Assembly (NCBI GenBank): GCA_030522415.1
Contig: CM060107.1
Span: forward strand, 2,847,847-2,911,846
Source: Channallabes apus
Taxonomy: Eukaryota; Chordata; Actinopteri; Siluriformes; Clariidae
Direction: 5' to 3'
Length of the DNA: 64,000 nt
How positions within the stretch are numbered: the first letter of the stretch is position 1; each line of letters starts with the position of its first letter. Made by a program: the position numbers and the translations under genes. Shown piece by piece: positions 31,150 through 42,660 of the stretch. The notes beneath the pieces were generated by a model. That model was not told where the DNA came from, did not search any database, and saw nothing but the letters and a program-made list of their open reading frames with translations.

Positions 31150-31480
31150 AGGGCGCCTAACGCCCGTTTTTGGTTTTGTAGTTTATTTGTGTTTGCTAGT
31201 TAACTTCAGTTCCCAGTATGCACCTCGGTCAGGTGACGTAAGAAGGTCACCTGAACCGAGGGAAGACTAATTATGGTTTGTTTTATGTTTAGTATAAATA
31301 GCCTGGCTGAAGTTCAGTCAGGAGTCTAGTTTTTGTTATAGTTAAGTTTCAGTTTGTGTTTGGATGTTTGTTTAATCTTTATTACGTTTAATAAAAGGAC
31401 TCTAATTAACCGCCAGCTCACTTCCTCCGCGTTCATGCCACACACACACTCCAAGGGCAGACAAGCAGGGAATCATGACA
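31131..31480 (+). repeat. 3' LTR of the repeat-ORF element
   Basis: 350 bp, same ends and length as the 5' LTR at 28568-28917, with only a few substitutions. Confidence 0.88.
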
Positions 31481-32187
31481 GTTGTTGTGTTTATTTTATT
31501 TTATTTTACTTGCTGTTATTTCATTTATTCTACCTTGTTCTATTCATTAGTAAAGCATTAAGCATTAAGTTTGTTACATAAGCCATAAGCTTTATATTTC
31601 TTAGTCATGCATCATAAGTTGATAATCGTAGGTTGGTCTGTGATGTCATTCTACTATTACATGCATTTGTGTGACTGTGATATGCTAGAAAGCTCAGTAT
31701 AGATTTGGAAGGCTACGGAAACACAAGCTTTAGACCGTCAGCTAGTGAGAGCTCCCGGTAAGCTAGAAATGTAAAATACAGCAACGAGGTTGTTGTAACC
31801 GTAAGCTAACGTAAGCTGGGAATGTAAGAAACAACAAGAGTGTTGTTAGATACCCAAGCCAAGATTGTAATCTACAAGATACAGCAAACAGGTTGTTGTA
31901 AAACTCAGAGATTTGCAAGATGCCGCAACTGGTGTCTGTAATCACAGTGGATTTACTCAAGACGACTGTATGAAGTGTTGATTCTTTGATGCTGACAAAT
32001 AAACGACAAAAGACAAAGAGATCGGACTTCTGTCATGTGAGTGAAACTTTAAGACATTAGCTACGCGTCAAAACTAGTGAAATAAGCCAACCGCATCTAC
32101 ATAAAGTCAAAAGCTTTTCCGCTGTTTGAACGAAAACAAGTGAACACTGAAAGGGAAAGTGAAAGAGAATAGCCGTCGAACTTCGCC

Positions 32188-33888
32188 ATGCCGAACAACG
32201 AGGACAACGCTCCCGGCACTTGGCTGGGGAGCCTAACGGCGCTCCACGAGATGAACAGAAAGAACCTCAACGAGGCGCTGGATGCAAGAAAAGGCAAGTG
32301 AATTTGACTGAATGTAACGTCTACTGCATTAAAGACACCCATGAACTATGCACGTAAGTTAGACATCCTTGAAACTGAGTACAGACCCAAATACGGGAAG
32401 CTGAGAGAGGACTTCATGAGAAGTAACGTTGATGTGCTTGTGTACACTCATGAAGACGAACACAAACGCGATCAGGTCGCCTGCGGAGCACCTGAGGCTC
32501 AAAGTCGCACATTCATGGCTACGGTGAATCGCTGGATAGCGGACACCAAGGACACTAAGGGCCACTCTATGACGTCGCGAACACGCGAAGATGTCTCGCC
32601 GGGCGACAGAGTGTCACAGACAACGGCAGCATCCAAAAGGTCTGTAACTTCTACATCATCCTCAGCCCGACTAAAGAAAGCGGAAGCCAACAGAACAGCC
32701 TTGTTGATTAAAGTGACAGCCTTAGCAGAACGGCGGGCGTTAGAACAGAAGGAAGCACAATTAAAGGCTGAGGAAGAGCAACTGAAAATACGATTAAAGG
32801 TCAAAGAGGCAGAATTAAAGGCTGATAAAGAAAAGTTGGAATTAGAAACTGCGCTCGCAATTGTCGACGCTGAATTACAGGTTTATCAGGGTTGTAAAAA
32901 ACGACAGCCTGCATCAAAGAGCGGAGTCATCGAGCTGAGCTGCACACGCTCGAGCAGCCCGCCTTGGACGGGCCACAAACCTGAATACGTCAGCCGCCGA
33001 AAGCCGGTAAGAGAGAGCACCTTCAACGAACCAAGTGGCGCACGCGCTCCCAAACTGGAATACAATGAACTTAACGAGAGCAGCGCGTCGATAGAAGACC
33101 TCGGACTGCCATCACGTCGCAAGACAGCCCATCCAAGTGTACCAGTAAGTTTTGAACCAAAATTGAAAAGTACTTTAAATGAAGGGTCTACCCAAGACAA
33201 TAAATACACCCGCCATGACGTTGATACTTTAGAATCACAGAGCATGATGCAACAGCAGGCTGACATCACAGCAATGCTCATGAAATGCCAACGGCAATCC
33301 TTTTTACCTCAGCGCAATGTTCCTGTGTTTCATGGTGACCCTCTTGAGTTTACGTCCTTCATGAAAGCATTTAAACATGTTATTGTTGACAAAACCGATA
33401 GTGATGCTGATAAGCTGTTTTATCTTGAGCAGTTCACTAAGGGAGAGGCTAGAGACCTCGTTATGAGCTGTCAGCTTATGCCAGATCAGTGTGGTTATGC
33501 AGAGGCAATGAGACTGTTGCAGGATAGATTTGGAAATAAACGTCAAGATCGCAAATATGACAGCCGAGCGGAGCCTGCGAACGAGAGCGCGGTCACTGAA
33601 TCGAGCAACGCGCACCTGAGCAGCGCACACTCTATGGACCTGGACGCCGCAATCAGCGACGGAAAACCCTGTCACACATCCCTTCAAAGACCCAAACAAA
33701 CGGGCCAAGGAAAACCCAGGATCAGCGTCGCAACCGAGGACAGACAGGTTGGTAAAATTCACAAAGACTTGATTACAATGAAGAATGCCGGTACATTACC
33801 TGTCAGCGCCTTCACTAAACCGTGCGCACATTGCAAAGGGGAGCATATCTTAATTCAGTTTTATTTGTATAGCGCTTTTAACAATTGA
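32188..33888 (+). pseudogene. BEL/Pao gag-like ORF, truncated by a repeat
   Basis: An ATG at 32188 (MPNNEDNAPG) opens 37 codons to TGA at 32299. In the same frame a long section runs 32341-33888 (515 codons). It has a Lys/Glu-rich coiled coil (EAQLKAEEEQLKIRLK region, about 32750-32880) and then VPVFHGDPLEFTSFMKAF, the hallmark of the Gag region of BEL/Pao elements. It ends in a zinc-knuckle start CAHCKGEH, where a repeat inserted (33853); the last 11 residues are repeat sequence. It was the capsid-like protein of the element. Confidence 0.75.
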
Positions 33889-34288
33889 CATTGTCTCAAA
33901 ACAGCTTTACACAATCAAAAGAATTATTTAAGTTTGTATGGAATGTGAATGTGTATGAATCAAAATGTTCAGATATTCCCTGGCGAGCAAGCCCGAGGGC
34001 GACAGTGGCAAGGAAAAACTCCCTGAGACGGTAATAGGAAGAAACCTTGAGAGGAACCAGACTCGACAGGGAACCCATCCTCATCTGGGTGAAACAGATA
34101 GCAGGAAATGATCTGCATTTATACAGTGTTAAGTGTTAGGTTCAGCTATAATAGTTGATGTTAATTGATGTTATAATACTTGATGTAAAATGGAGTCCAG
34201 TAGTTATTCGAGACTCAGATAGACTTGTAGAAAGTTCCAGTCCTGAACTATCGAATTGTCAAGTCCTCAGAGAAACAGCTGACCACAT
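33853..34288 (-). repeat. Interspersed repeat inserted in BEL gag
   Basis: AATTCAGTTTTATTTGTATA to GAGAAACAGCTGACCACA, about 436 bp. The same sequence is at 45039-45475 in the other orientation. The family is common in teleosts (gcaaggaaaaactccctgag); I do not assign it to a class. It splits the zinc knuckle; its second half (LCSKPHPSM) appears at about 34380. Confidence 0.75.
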
Positions 34289-34379
34289 CCCCAATCATCC
34301 CCAGACACCAGACGCATCCTAAATCTTAGACGATTGCTTCCAGCTTAATGATAAAAGACACAAAAAAATCACATGTTCA

Positions 34380-36635
34380 TTGTGTTCAAAGCCACATCCA
34401 AGCATGCTACACATAGCAGTGTCAGCTACGAGCGCCCGTGGAAACGAAACTGAAAGTGGCATAACAAATACACCACTGGCAGAGAGTCACGAATCAAATG
34501 CGCTCACTGGGGCTGGAGGTAATTGCATCCTCCCCATTGTGCCCGTTAAAATAAAGTCCAAGAAAAAGGACACAGTAGAAGCCATGTACTATCACGTGAA
34601 AGTCCCCGAGAAGGACACTGATCTGCTGCGCTTCCTATGGTGGCCGAATGGAGATGTGATCCAAGACTTAGTTGAAAATAAAATGGTAGTTCATCTGTTC
34701 GGTGCAAAATTGTTGCCTAGTGGTGCTAACTTCGCCCTCAGAAAGACAGCAGAAGAAAACTGCAGCAATGCATCTGCTGTGGCAGTTAACACAGTGCTTA
34801 AAAACTTTCATATAGACGACTGCCCGAAATCTGTTTCGAGTCATGACCAAGCAGTCGCCCTATACAATGATCTCACAAGTCTCTGTACAAGCGGAGGGTC
34901 TAACCTCACTAAATGGGCAAGCAATAGCCGTGCCCTACTGACTGTCATTCCCGAGAGTGAAATGATCAAAGACATGAGAGACTTAGACTTGAGTAAAGAA
35001 GCACTGCCCATTGAGAGAGCTCTGGGGGTGCTGTGGTGCATTAACTCAGACATGTTCACGTTTAAGATTAGTTTAAAGGAACTACCTGTGACAAGAAGAG
35101 GAATTCTATCAATCACTAGCTCAACATACGACCCGTTAGGCTTTTTCCCACCTGCCATACTGCCAGCTACAATCCCAATGCAACAGTTATGTAAAGAAAA
35201 ACTTGCCTGGGATGATGATATTCCCGAGCAGTTTGCAATGGCATGGAAAACCTGGCTGCAAGAGCTGCACAGACTGTCCGAGTTCAGTATAGCAAGGTCC
35301 ATAAAACCAGCCGACTTCGGAGTTACAGCTACAGCACAACTCCATCACTTCTCGGATGCAAGTGAAATGGGATACGGAGCTGTCTCATACCTCAGGTTAG
35401 TAAACGCTGATGGACTAACACATTGTGCATTCATGATGGGGAATTCCCGTGTAGCACACCTGAAACAAACCACCATTCCACGAATGGAACTGACTGCGGC
35501 AGTGGTCGCTGTAAAAAATGACAAAATGTTGAAAGAACAGCTTGAATTGAAATTGCTGGACTCTATGTTCTGGACTGACAGTCCAACTGTTTTGAGATAC
35601 ATTGATAACGAAACACTTCGTTTTAAAACCTTCGTGGCCAACACAATCGCCATTATAAGAGAGTCAACCAAGGCACAGCAATGGAGGTACGTTAATACCT
35701 CACAAAACCCAGCTGACTCCGCCTCCAAGGGGGTATCTTGTGAAAAGTTTATGAAAAATGTCAACTGGATCCATGGTCCATCCCTTCTCAAAGAAGCAGA
35801 GTGCAAATGGCCTGAAAATATTCATGACACATCAATAAAAGAAAATTTTGATGAAAATGCTGATGAAGTTAAGCTCTCAGCTTTAGTGAATATTGTGAGC
35901 ATTACAAAATACACAGACACAGACGTAGTGAGTAAACTGATTAATCATCACTCTGACTGGCACAAGTTAAAAAGATCCGTTGCCTGGATCCTTCGCACCA
36001 GAGACATGCTGAAACAAAAAACAGAAAGGGTTAAAACACAAGTAGATGACCCAAAGACAGAAAATCACAAGTCTCTAAAAGCGCAAGACCTAACAAGAGC
36101 AGAAAACGAAATCATTAAGTTCACTCAAAGACAAAATTTTAAGGAAGAACTTCTCACGTTGCAAAAGGGTAAAGCAGCAGCAGAATTCAAACAGGGAATT
36201 TGCACACAGCAAAAACGAAAGGCATCTGTGAAAAGAAACAGCTGCTCGCCTAAAATGGAACCTCTGACACCAAACCACCTGCTGCTGATGAAAAAACAGC
36301 CAAACCTGCCACCTGGATTTGTCATCTATGAACGTCGCAGGGAGAAGCAGATCCAGCATCGATCAGACCTGCTCTGGAAGCGATGGGTACGTGAATACTT
36401 GCCCTTGCTCCAGGGGCGGCAAAAGTGGTTTCAAAACAAAAAAAACCTTTCGATTGGAGACATAGTTTCAATAACTGATGAGTCATCTCCACGAAATTCA
36501 TGGGTCATGGGAAGAATCATGAAAGTGTTCCCCGACAAAGGGGGACTGGTGAAACGTGTGTTAGTTAAAACCAAGACCAACACTCTGGAAAGACCCATCG
36601 ACAAGCTGTGCCTCACATGTGAAATGGACTGTTAA
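34380..36635 (+). pseudogene. BEL/Pao pol-like ORF lacking protease, N-terminal RT and integrase core
   Basis: 751 open codons. The order is the end of gag (SKPHPSMLHIA), a protease start (NCILPIVPVKIK), then a jump into RT (LRFLWWPNGD). The RT active site reads FHIDD where BEL/Pao elements normally have YVDD. Connection and RNase H follow (HHFSDASEMGYGAVSY, IPRMELTAAV, MFWTDSPTV), with acidic residues kept. The zinc-finger region and DDE core of integrase are absent; a Lys-rich linker passes directly to the C-terminal LTPNHLLLMKKQ...SIGDIV block (DUF5641). The frame is continuous across both deletions, so the deleted version may itself have been copied as a non-autonomous element. Confidence 0.78.
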
Positions 36636-36941
36636 ATGTGTGGTAATATGTTATGAAATTTGATATGCAAATGTAAACATCTGAGATAAATATTACACAC
36701 TTAAAAGATTTAAAACGTTTAGAAGGTTAAGAATGTTTGATTTCATTGCTTTATCAAAAAAAAAACAAAAAAAAAAACACAAAATTGTAATTGTCAGTCT
36801 CCATGCCTGTCAATTAGGGGCTGGAATGTAAGTGCCATATCGCACTTGTTATGAATTTGTTGTTGTATTTATTTTATTTTATTTTACTTGCTGTTATTTC
36901 ATTTATTCTACCTTGTTCTATTCCTTAGTAAAGCATTAAGC

Positions 36942-38265
36942 AAGTAAGAAAGCTGAGTAGGACCAAGTGTAAATTTTTGTATATATTTTGTAAATTATTA
37001 TTTTGTTTCTTTCTTTATTTTTCCTCATTTGTTTTTTGTACACGGTTTGGATCACTTGAGCACCTTCGCACAATAAACACCTTTCAGCACCAAAGTGCTA
37101 TTGTGGTTGGGTCATCACTGGACTTGTTGCCAAGATTTTGGGTAGAGAAAGAACCCCAAGTAGGGCGGTGACGCAACACCGCCACGCCTTCGTGAGCCAG
37201 TCCTGAAGATGCCTAAGGTGTGAATCAGAGCATCACCAAGAACAGACTGACCTACTGTGACATAGGTGCCTTCTTTTATACTGTTTTTCAAGGGGCGGGA
37301 CACTCATCTGGCCCCCTCATTTGCTCATTATTTTTTTTTCATTCCTCATCAAAATTTTCAACCAATAAAATTACATTTGCATTATACGTCATATACCTCC
37401 TCATCTGACTCAATTTTTTACCAAATTTTGCTTCCAATATAACTTATTTTCATTTCAAATTAGTTTCCATTATCTTTTCACTTTTTTTGTTCAACTTAAA
37501 AAATATTGGGGTCTTATGTCTGCTATAAATTCTTCGTGCTTCTGCTTTACTCTACAGTTTTCAAGAGACAGGCCATGGGTAAGCATCTTCTACATATTAT
37601 TTTAATTATTTGTCTAAGTTTGTGACTTTTATTGTACTTACGTATTTTTATTCTTATATTTTTATTCTTATAGCTAATCGCATTTGCACGAATGATCACC
37701 ACGTCGCCTTGGACGACTCGGACAGCCAGAGCAGTCCGGCTCACAGTCCTACTGACTACACTCCTACTGAACCTGTCATGGACCGGGCCTCGGTGAGTTT
37801 TACTGAGGATGAGCCCGAGTCATCTGCATCGTTACTGCAGTTCCTAGAGGAGACAGGTCTCACTTTTTCCAAGAATGTTGATCCCAAACCGGGTCCCTCT
37901 AAGAAGCCGCATGCGGATAGCCCTTATCCATTTTCTTTTAGGCCTGTCCGACCTGAATCTACAACGCCAGCTCCACCTCTCTTAAAACCTGTTTGTCACG
38001 TAAGTGTTGGCACCCAGACCGATGTTAAAGTGTCTGTTGGTATCCAAACAGAATTTCCTTCCGCACCTGTGCCAAATCCAAATCGCGGCATTTCTGTTTC
38101 TATTTCCTTTCACTGATTTTTAAATTAGTGTTGTCCTTCCTCAAGGGAGGTTTTGCTAATTGACTTCTTATGCATTTTATTTTGCTACTGATGCTTACCC
38201 AGGCCCTGTGTGTTTTTTATACTTTTTTATGTTGGGCCTAATACTTTGTATTGTATAATATTCAC
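36942..38265 (-). repeat. Duplicated 5' LTR segment (second copy of 27214-28530)
   Basis: Joined at 36941/36942 to a BEL LTR cut after 115 bp (ATTAAGC/AAGTAAGAAAGC). It contains the end of the LTR-like insertion, the GTGAG junction and the retroviral LTR with the opposite-strand gene, exactly in the order seen at 27214-28530. It ends in TTCAC followed by a BEL LTR. This is best explained by a tandem duplication of about 9 to 10 kb. Confidence 0.75.
37575..38116 (+). CDS. LTR opposite-strand spliced gene, copy 3 (intact, 148 aa)
   Basis: Same structure as copy 2: ATGG 37575-37578, intron 37579-37673, exon 2 37674-38116, 447 nt spliced. It differs from copy 2 by only a few residues: Glu for Lys after TPT, His for Arg in KKPHAD, which weakens the NLS-like patch, and Glu for Asp in the second motif (VGIQTE). 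TATAAAT at about 37524 is kept. Because this segment arose by tandem duplication of copy 2, the two are not independent evidence that the frame is selected. Confidence 0.55.
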
Positions 38266-38911
38266 TGTAAGTGCCATATCGCACTTGTTATGAATTTGTT
38301 GTTGTGTTTATTTTATTTTATTTTACTTGCTGTTATTTCATTTATTCTACCTTGTTCTATTCATTAGTAAAGCATTAAGCATTAAGTTTGTTACATAAGC
38401 CATAAGCTTTATATTTCTTAGTCATGCATCATAAGTTGATAATCGTAGGTTGGTCTGTGATGTCATTCTACTATTACATGCATTTGTGTGACTGTGATAT
38501 GCTAGAAAGCTCAGTATAGATTTGGAAGGCTACGGAAACACAAGCTTTAGACCGTCAGCTAGTGAGAGCTCCCGGTAAGCTAGAAATGTAAAATACAGCA
38601 ACGAGGTTGTTGTAACCGTAAGCTAACGTAAGCTGGGAATGTAAGAAACAACAAGAGTGTTGTTAGATACCCAAGCCAAGATTGTAATCTACAAGATACA
38701 GCAAACAGGTTGTTGTAAAACTCAGAGATTTGCAAGATGCAGCAACTGGTGTCTGTAATCACAGTGGATTTACTCAAGACGACTGTATGAAGTGTTGATT
38801 CTTTGATGCTGACAAATAAAAGACAAAGAGATCGGACTTCTGTCATGTGAGTGAAACTTTAAGACATTAGCTACGCGTCAAATCTAGTGAAATAAGCCAA
38901 CCGCATCTACA
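38266..38911 (+). mobile_element. BEL/Pao solo LTR
   Basis: 646 bp, TGTAAGTGCC to GCATCTACA, flanked by TTCAC at 38261-38265 and 38912-38916. The retroviral 3' LTR at about 5568 is the empty site. It equals the 5' LTR of the larger BEL copy without the nested element, so the full element here was lost by LTR-LTR recombination. Confidence 0.88.
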
Positions 38912-39331
38912 TTCACTATGCAGATACACATACTATTTTGTGTCTATTTCTTTATTAAACTTATTATTCAGATCACTGTGTCTGTGTGTTTTTTGGTTAT
39001 TTAATTTTACATGTCGCTAGTGTATCCAATGCCTGTTACATCACAGTTAAGATCACCCCATGTCTGAGATTATATCATGTCTGGGGCTATGTCATATCTG
39101 CGGATCTGGTGTCGTTTCTAGGGTTACTATGAAATCTATAAGATGGCTGCTAGTCTAAGGTTCGTTGGGTGCATACTTTATACTGAACATCACATGATGT
39201 CTTTGCTACTATGACATCATATTGTCCTTGGCTCAACTCTGTTCACTTCACCTCACATCCATAAGATAAAATTAATAGTTTTCAACTATATTACTGCATG
39301 CACAAATATATGTAATTAAAATATGCTTACA

Positions 39332-39559
39332 AAATCTTCAAGACAGCTGTGAAAAAATGAAAATGCTTTACATTTTGACAACAGGTTTCATCCTTGCAAC
39401 CTTGATCCAAGCAGCTCTGTCTGGCTTTTTGATTAATCCAAATCTCTAGTAACAACCAATTACATGGTCCTTCTACTCCCTTCATATTATTGGGATGGCA
39501 AATGACATGGATGGCAAATGACATGGATGGATGCACACCCTTCAAACAAAGCTCACAGA
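39332..39559. other. Host flank right of the retrovirus
   Basis: Single-copy here, not present in copy B. It includes a short direct repeat (atggcaaatgacatgg twice, about 39495-39530). No gene seen. Confidence 0.6.
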
Positions 39560-42500
39560 CTGGTAGCGCAAGGGGGACGGGTTAGAGAAAGGAGGATAGT
39601 AGCACGTGTGGTGCCCTGTGTTGAGCAGTTGGAAGAGAAATGGGTCCAGTGTGGAGGAAGGACTACATTTTATATGTCCTATGACTCAATGCTAAAAACA
39701 CTTCATGTGGTGGATGTGAGTGTGATGGGCCCGTAGTCATTCATGCAAGATGCATATGATTCCTTAGGTGTGGAAGTGATGGCAAACTGCTGCTTGACTT
39801 TAAAACTGTTTTTAGACCTCAGTGTAGGCTTGGGCATGGTAGCAGGAACAATGTGATGTGAAAACATGACTAATAAAAGAGGCTAGCGAACATGTAAAGA
39901 TTTATTTAAAAAGATTCAATCAACACAACTTATGCATTTATAAATGACCTAAACTAATAAAGAAACATTCATTCTGTTCCTCTTTATTCATAAATAACTG
40001 AAGATGCACACATGAATGCTAACATGCAAAGTACATCGTTCTGTTCTGAAACAAAATCATATTATCCATTAAGGAAATCATTTTGAAATGCAGAATGTAA
40101 ACTTTACAGCAGGCTGTGCCTTTGCGCCTTTGCTACAAAAAGTCATTGAAATTACCAAAATATATTCAAATGTCACGATTATTACTGTGTCTGCGTCTAG
40201 AGTGTGTGCGTGGCATGAACGCGGAGGCGAGCTGACGCTTGAATAAAGTCCTTTTATTATCATCAAAAGGGCAAACAAACTTCCAAACACAAACTGAAAC
40301 TTAAATGCAACTAAAGCTAGACGCCTGACTGAACTTCAGCCAGGCTATTTATACTAAAGATAAAACCAAACATAATTAGTCTTCCCTCGGTTCAGGTGAG
40401 TTTCTTACGTCACCTGACCGAGGTGCATACTGGGAAATGAAGTAAAACTAACATAACCAAAACTACAAACGAAAATATAAACGGGCGTTAGGCGCCCTCT
40501 AGGGGTTAACCGTCACAGTAGACATTGTCACGTAATAGGCCTAATATATATGTAATTGTAAGTCACCATACACGGCCATGAAATATACACAATTTTAAAA
40601 GTGTAAAATTGAGTAATTTTTTTTTTGATTTACCAAAAGACAGGACAAATTGTAGCTTATCCAATGAGAGATAGATAAGAATTGTTTTGTTATATTCTAT
40701 TAGGCCTAAAAAAAAAATAAATAAATAAATAAAAATGTTATTGTGCCAAAACAATAGCACTTTAAAAAGCTTATTTGCCGTTCTATCGTAGGACAACTTC
40801 TGGTTCTATTCTTATTTCATCCATTTACAATCACTGCGTCTTTACGATAAATACATATTATTTTTCATAATTTAGAAAATTACAAGGAGGTTATAAGATA
40901 CCTTCAATTTTTCTTAATGATCCACATTCTTCGTGTCATGTACAGGTATTACACTGTACCTGATGTGGACAATGTGAGAAAACAGCATTCCTGCCCTTTG
41001 GCACAAGTTGCTTTGGTGTCTCTTGTAGAACCTTGATAATGTATGTTACATGACTGCATGCTACTCCTCTATTTATATGATTACAGTGAAAAAGTTACCT
41101 TCATAATTTCATGCAAATGATGCAGATTTTACTTAAATGAAACTGAAGGATGATGTTGATAGTTGAGACTGCCCTGTGTTTTTAGGTTTGAATATAGCTA
41201 AAGTGCCAAGAAAAAGTATTTGCCCCTTCCTGATTTTTTTTGTTTGTTTATTAGACCCACTTGGTGATTCAGATACGATTTTAATATTGCACAGAAATAA
41301 CCTGAGTAAATATAAAATGCAGTTTTTGCATGATGATTTCATTTTTTATGGCCAAATCACAAGTATTGGTGCTGATTTTTTAAATGTTTTATATTGTTAT
41401 ACATGTAATACAGAAAATGTGCCAAAGAAGCTACCTCTGAAGTTTATGCAACATGGAATTGACCAATCTCGCTTCCCTAAAAATTTCAAGTTCAGGAGTT
41501 TTGGAGAGATGACTTTATATGTGCAAATTAAAAACTTATTTCCTAAATTGGTTTTCAATAAAATCATAAAAAAGCAAAAAATCTGTAATTTCCGTAACCC
41601 CCCACATTACACGTTTTAGTAATTTTAGTCATTTTGGTATCCTGTTCAAGCCTGGGAAGGTTCACCACTGTTTTAAGTTTTACACTTGCCTTCTTAGAAT
41701 CTGGTAGCAGCAAATGATAACTTAGTCTTTTGCCCACATCCAGGTAGTGTAGCCACTCTTCTTTTAACTTTGAACTTGTGCACTAGGCTTGTAGGAACAT
41801 TTAGTACCTATTTTTATGTGATCTCGTCTCTTAACTTTTTGGACAACTCTCTTGACTTGCAGTTATGCAGTCAAACATCTCCATCAACAAATCTCAAAAT
41901 ACTCCAGGTATTTAATGTGTTCTAAATCAAGTACACCTGCGGCACCTAATCTGTATCTGAAACATCACTTGATTTCCAAATTTCTACTCTAATTTTATTC
42001 AGGGGTTAAATGATTGACACTGCAGTAGCCATTTAAAGGGGCCATTTGTTTTATTGATTTATTACAAATGGCTGCAATTTTATCCAAAAAGTAGAATTTT
42101 GATTAATTTGATAAATTTAGAGTGTAGCTGTATGTACAAACCTAAAACATGTCAGTCTCAACAGTCAACAAGGGCCTTTCAGTTTCATTCAAGTCAAATC
42201 CATAACTGGACTTTTCTACAACATTTGCATAATAAGATTGTAAATGACATGGAAGAATCACATCTTGGAATACTTATGGTGATAATACTTAGAGTGAAAA
42301 TATTTAGAATGCTCTCTCACTCTCTTTGCTCTCTCTATTTGGTTACAGTGTGACACAAAAAAACAGCCAATAAGCAAGGAGCATGATTATGTTAATTCTG
42401 ATCATCTGTTTTCCTTCCAACCTGAAATCTCCATACTTTACCTTCTTTGGGCAAGAGAGATTAGTTTGTGTATTTTTATAAACAACGTCTATAGAATTGT

Positions 42501-42660
42501 TATTTTTTTAGTTTTAGTAGCCATAAAATCCAAGTGTAGATTCATTCTACATGCAAATGCCATTTGTACAAGCAGGAGAATGTAAAAGGGCTGGATGCAA
42601 AGACGTCAGAATAGGGAAAACTATCATCAGTGGGTGAGGGGGGTACAGCCCTGCATCATC
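39560..42660. repeat. Duplicated downstream module, copy A
   Basis: Matches 61217-64000 almost base for base apart from small indels and one solo LTR. No frame longer than about 150 codons and none that looks like protein; the matching frames in the two copies are broken differently, so the module appears noncoding. About 41190-41270 (agtgccaagaaaaagtattt, gccccttcctgattttttt) resembles the end of a teleost Tc1-like element. Confidence 0.8.
40171..40517 (-). mobile_element. Solo LTR of the repeat-ORF element family
   Basis: TGTCACGATT to CCGTCACA on the plus strand, the inverted form of the 28568 LTR family, with TATA (ATTTATACT) and AATAAA on the minus strand. The matching site at about 61818 (attcagacattg) lacks it. 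Flanks TCAAA and GTAGA are degenerate copies of TCAGA. It inserted after the segmental duplication. Confidence 0.87.

Larger units (their letters stand above)
28568..31480 (+). mobile_element. Non-autonomous LTR retroelement with repeat-rich ORF
   Basis: Two 350-bp LTRs (28568-28917 and 31131-31480), both starting TGTGACGGTTAACC and ending AATCATGACA, enclose 2.2 kb. A perfect GTTGT duplication (28563-28567, 31481-31485) lies inside the BEL 5' LTR. Each LTR has TATAAATAG and AATAAA. GGGGGGGAGTAC before the 3' LTR is the PPT; the sequence after the 5' LTR (GAAAGCTAGACCG) is not a usual PBS. No protease, RT or integrase is seen, so it must use enzymes of another element. The two LTRs are almost identical, so it is young and is the last insertion in this nest. 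A solo LTR of the family is at 40171-40517. Confidence 0.87.
28531..36941 (+). mobile_element. BEL/Pao retrotransposon, internally deleted
   Basis: The 5' LTR is 28531-28567 plus 31486-32101 (interrupted), starting TGTAAGTGCC and ending GCATCTACA. The interior is 32102-36826, and a 3' LTR begins at 36827 after AATTAGGGGCTGGAA (PPT-like) but stops after 115 bp at a duplication junction. TTCAC precedes the 5' LTR (28526-28530), and the matching copy follows the solo LTR at 38912-38916. The gag-like and pol-like frames are BEL/Pao type, but protease, the first part of RT and the integrase core are absent. It entered the retroviral 5' LTR in the opposite direction. Confidence 0.82.
3502..39331 (-). 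mobile_element. Endogenous retrovirus (gamma/epsilon-like) with nested insertions
   Basis: The outer limits come from two LTR copies sharing the same termini, TGTAAGCAT and TCCACCA on the minus strand. They lie next to a PPT at the 3' end and a PBS at the 5' end. Gene order on the minus strand is leader, gag, pro-pol, env, accessory ORF. Without later insertions I estimate about 15.4 kb: two 1.65 kb LTRs and a 12.1 kb interior. A PPPY late motif, one zinc knuckle, gag and pol in one frame across a UGA, a CX6CC TM and a GPY-type integrase tail place it with gamma/epsilon-like fish retroviruses. gag, pol and env are all broken. Target duplication at the two outer ends (AATTG / AAATC) is not convincing. 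Confidence 0.88.
26323..39331 (-). repeat. 5' LTR of the endogenous retrovirus, expanded by insertions and a duplication
   Basis: The native LTR pieces are 26323-26481, 27457-28530 and 38912-39331; a second partial set is 36942-38265. Between them lie an LTR-like insertion (26482-27456), a BEL/Pao element, the repeat-ORF element nested in it, and a BEL solo LTR. The sense poly(A) signal AATAAA is at 26460-26455 and the sense TATA site at about 27540, so the first insertion separates promoter from provirus body. Confidence 0.8.

Noticed and set aside
41176..41619. 147-codon frame in the duplicated module
   Set aside because: The matching frame in copy B is broken, and part of it lies in a Tc1-like relic; no domain.
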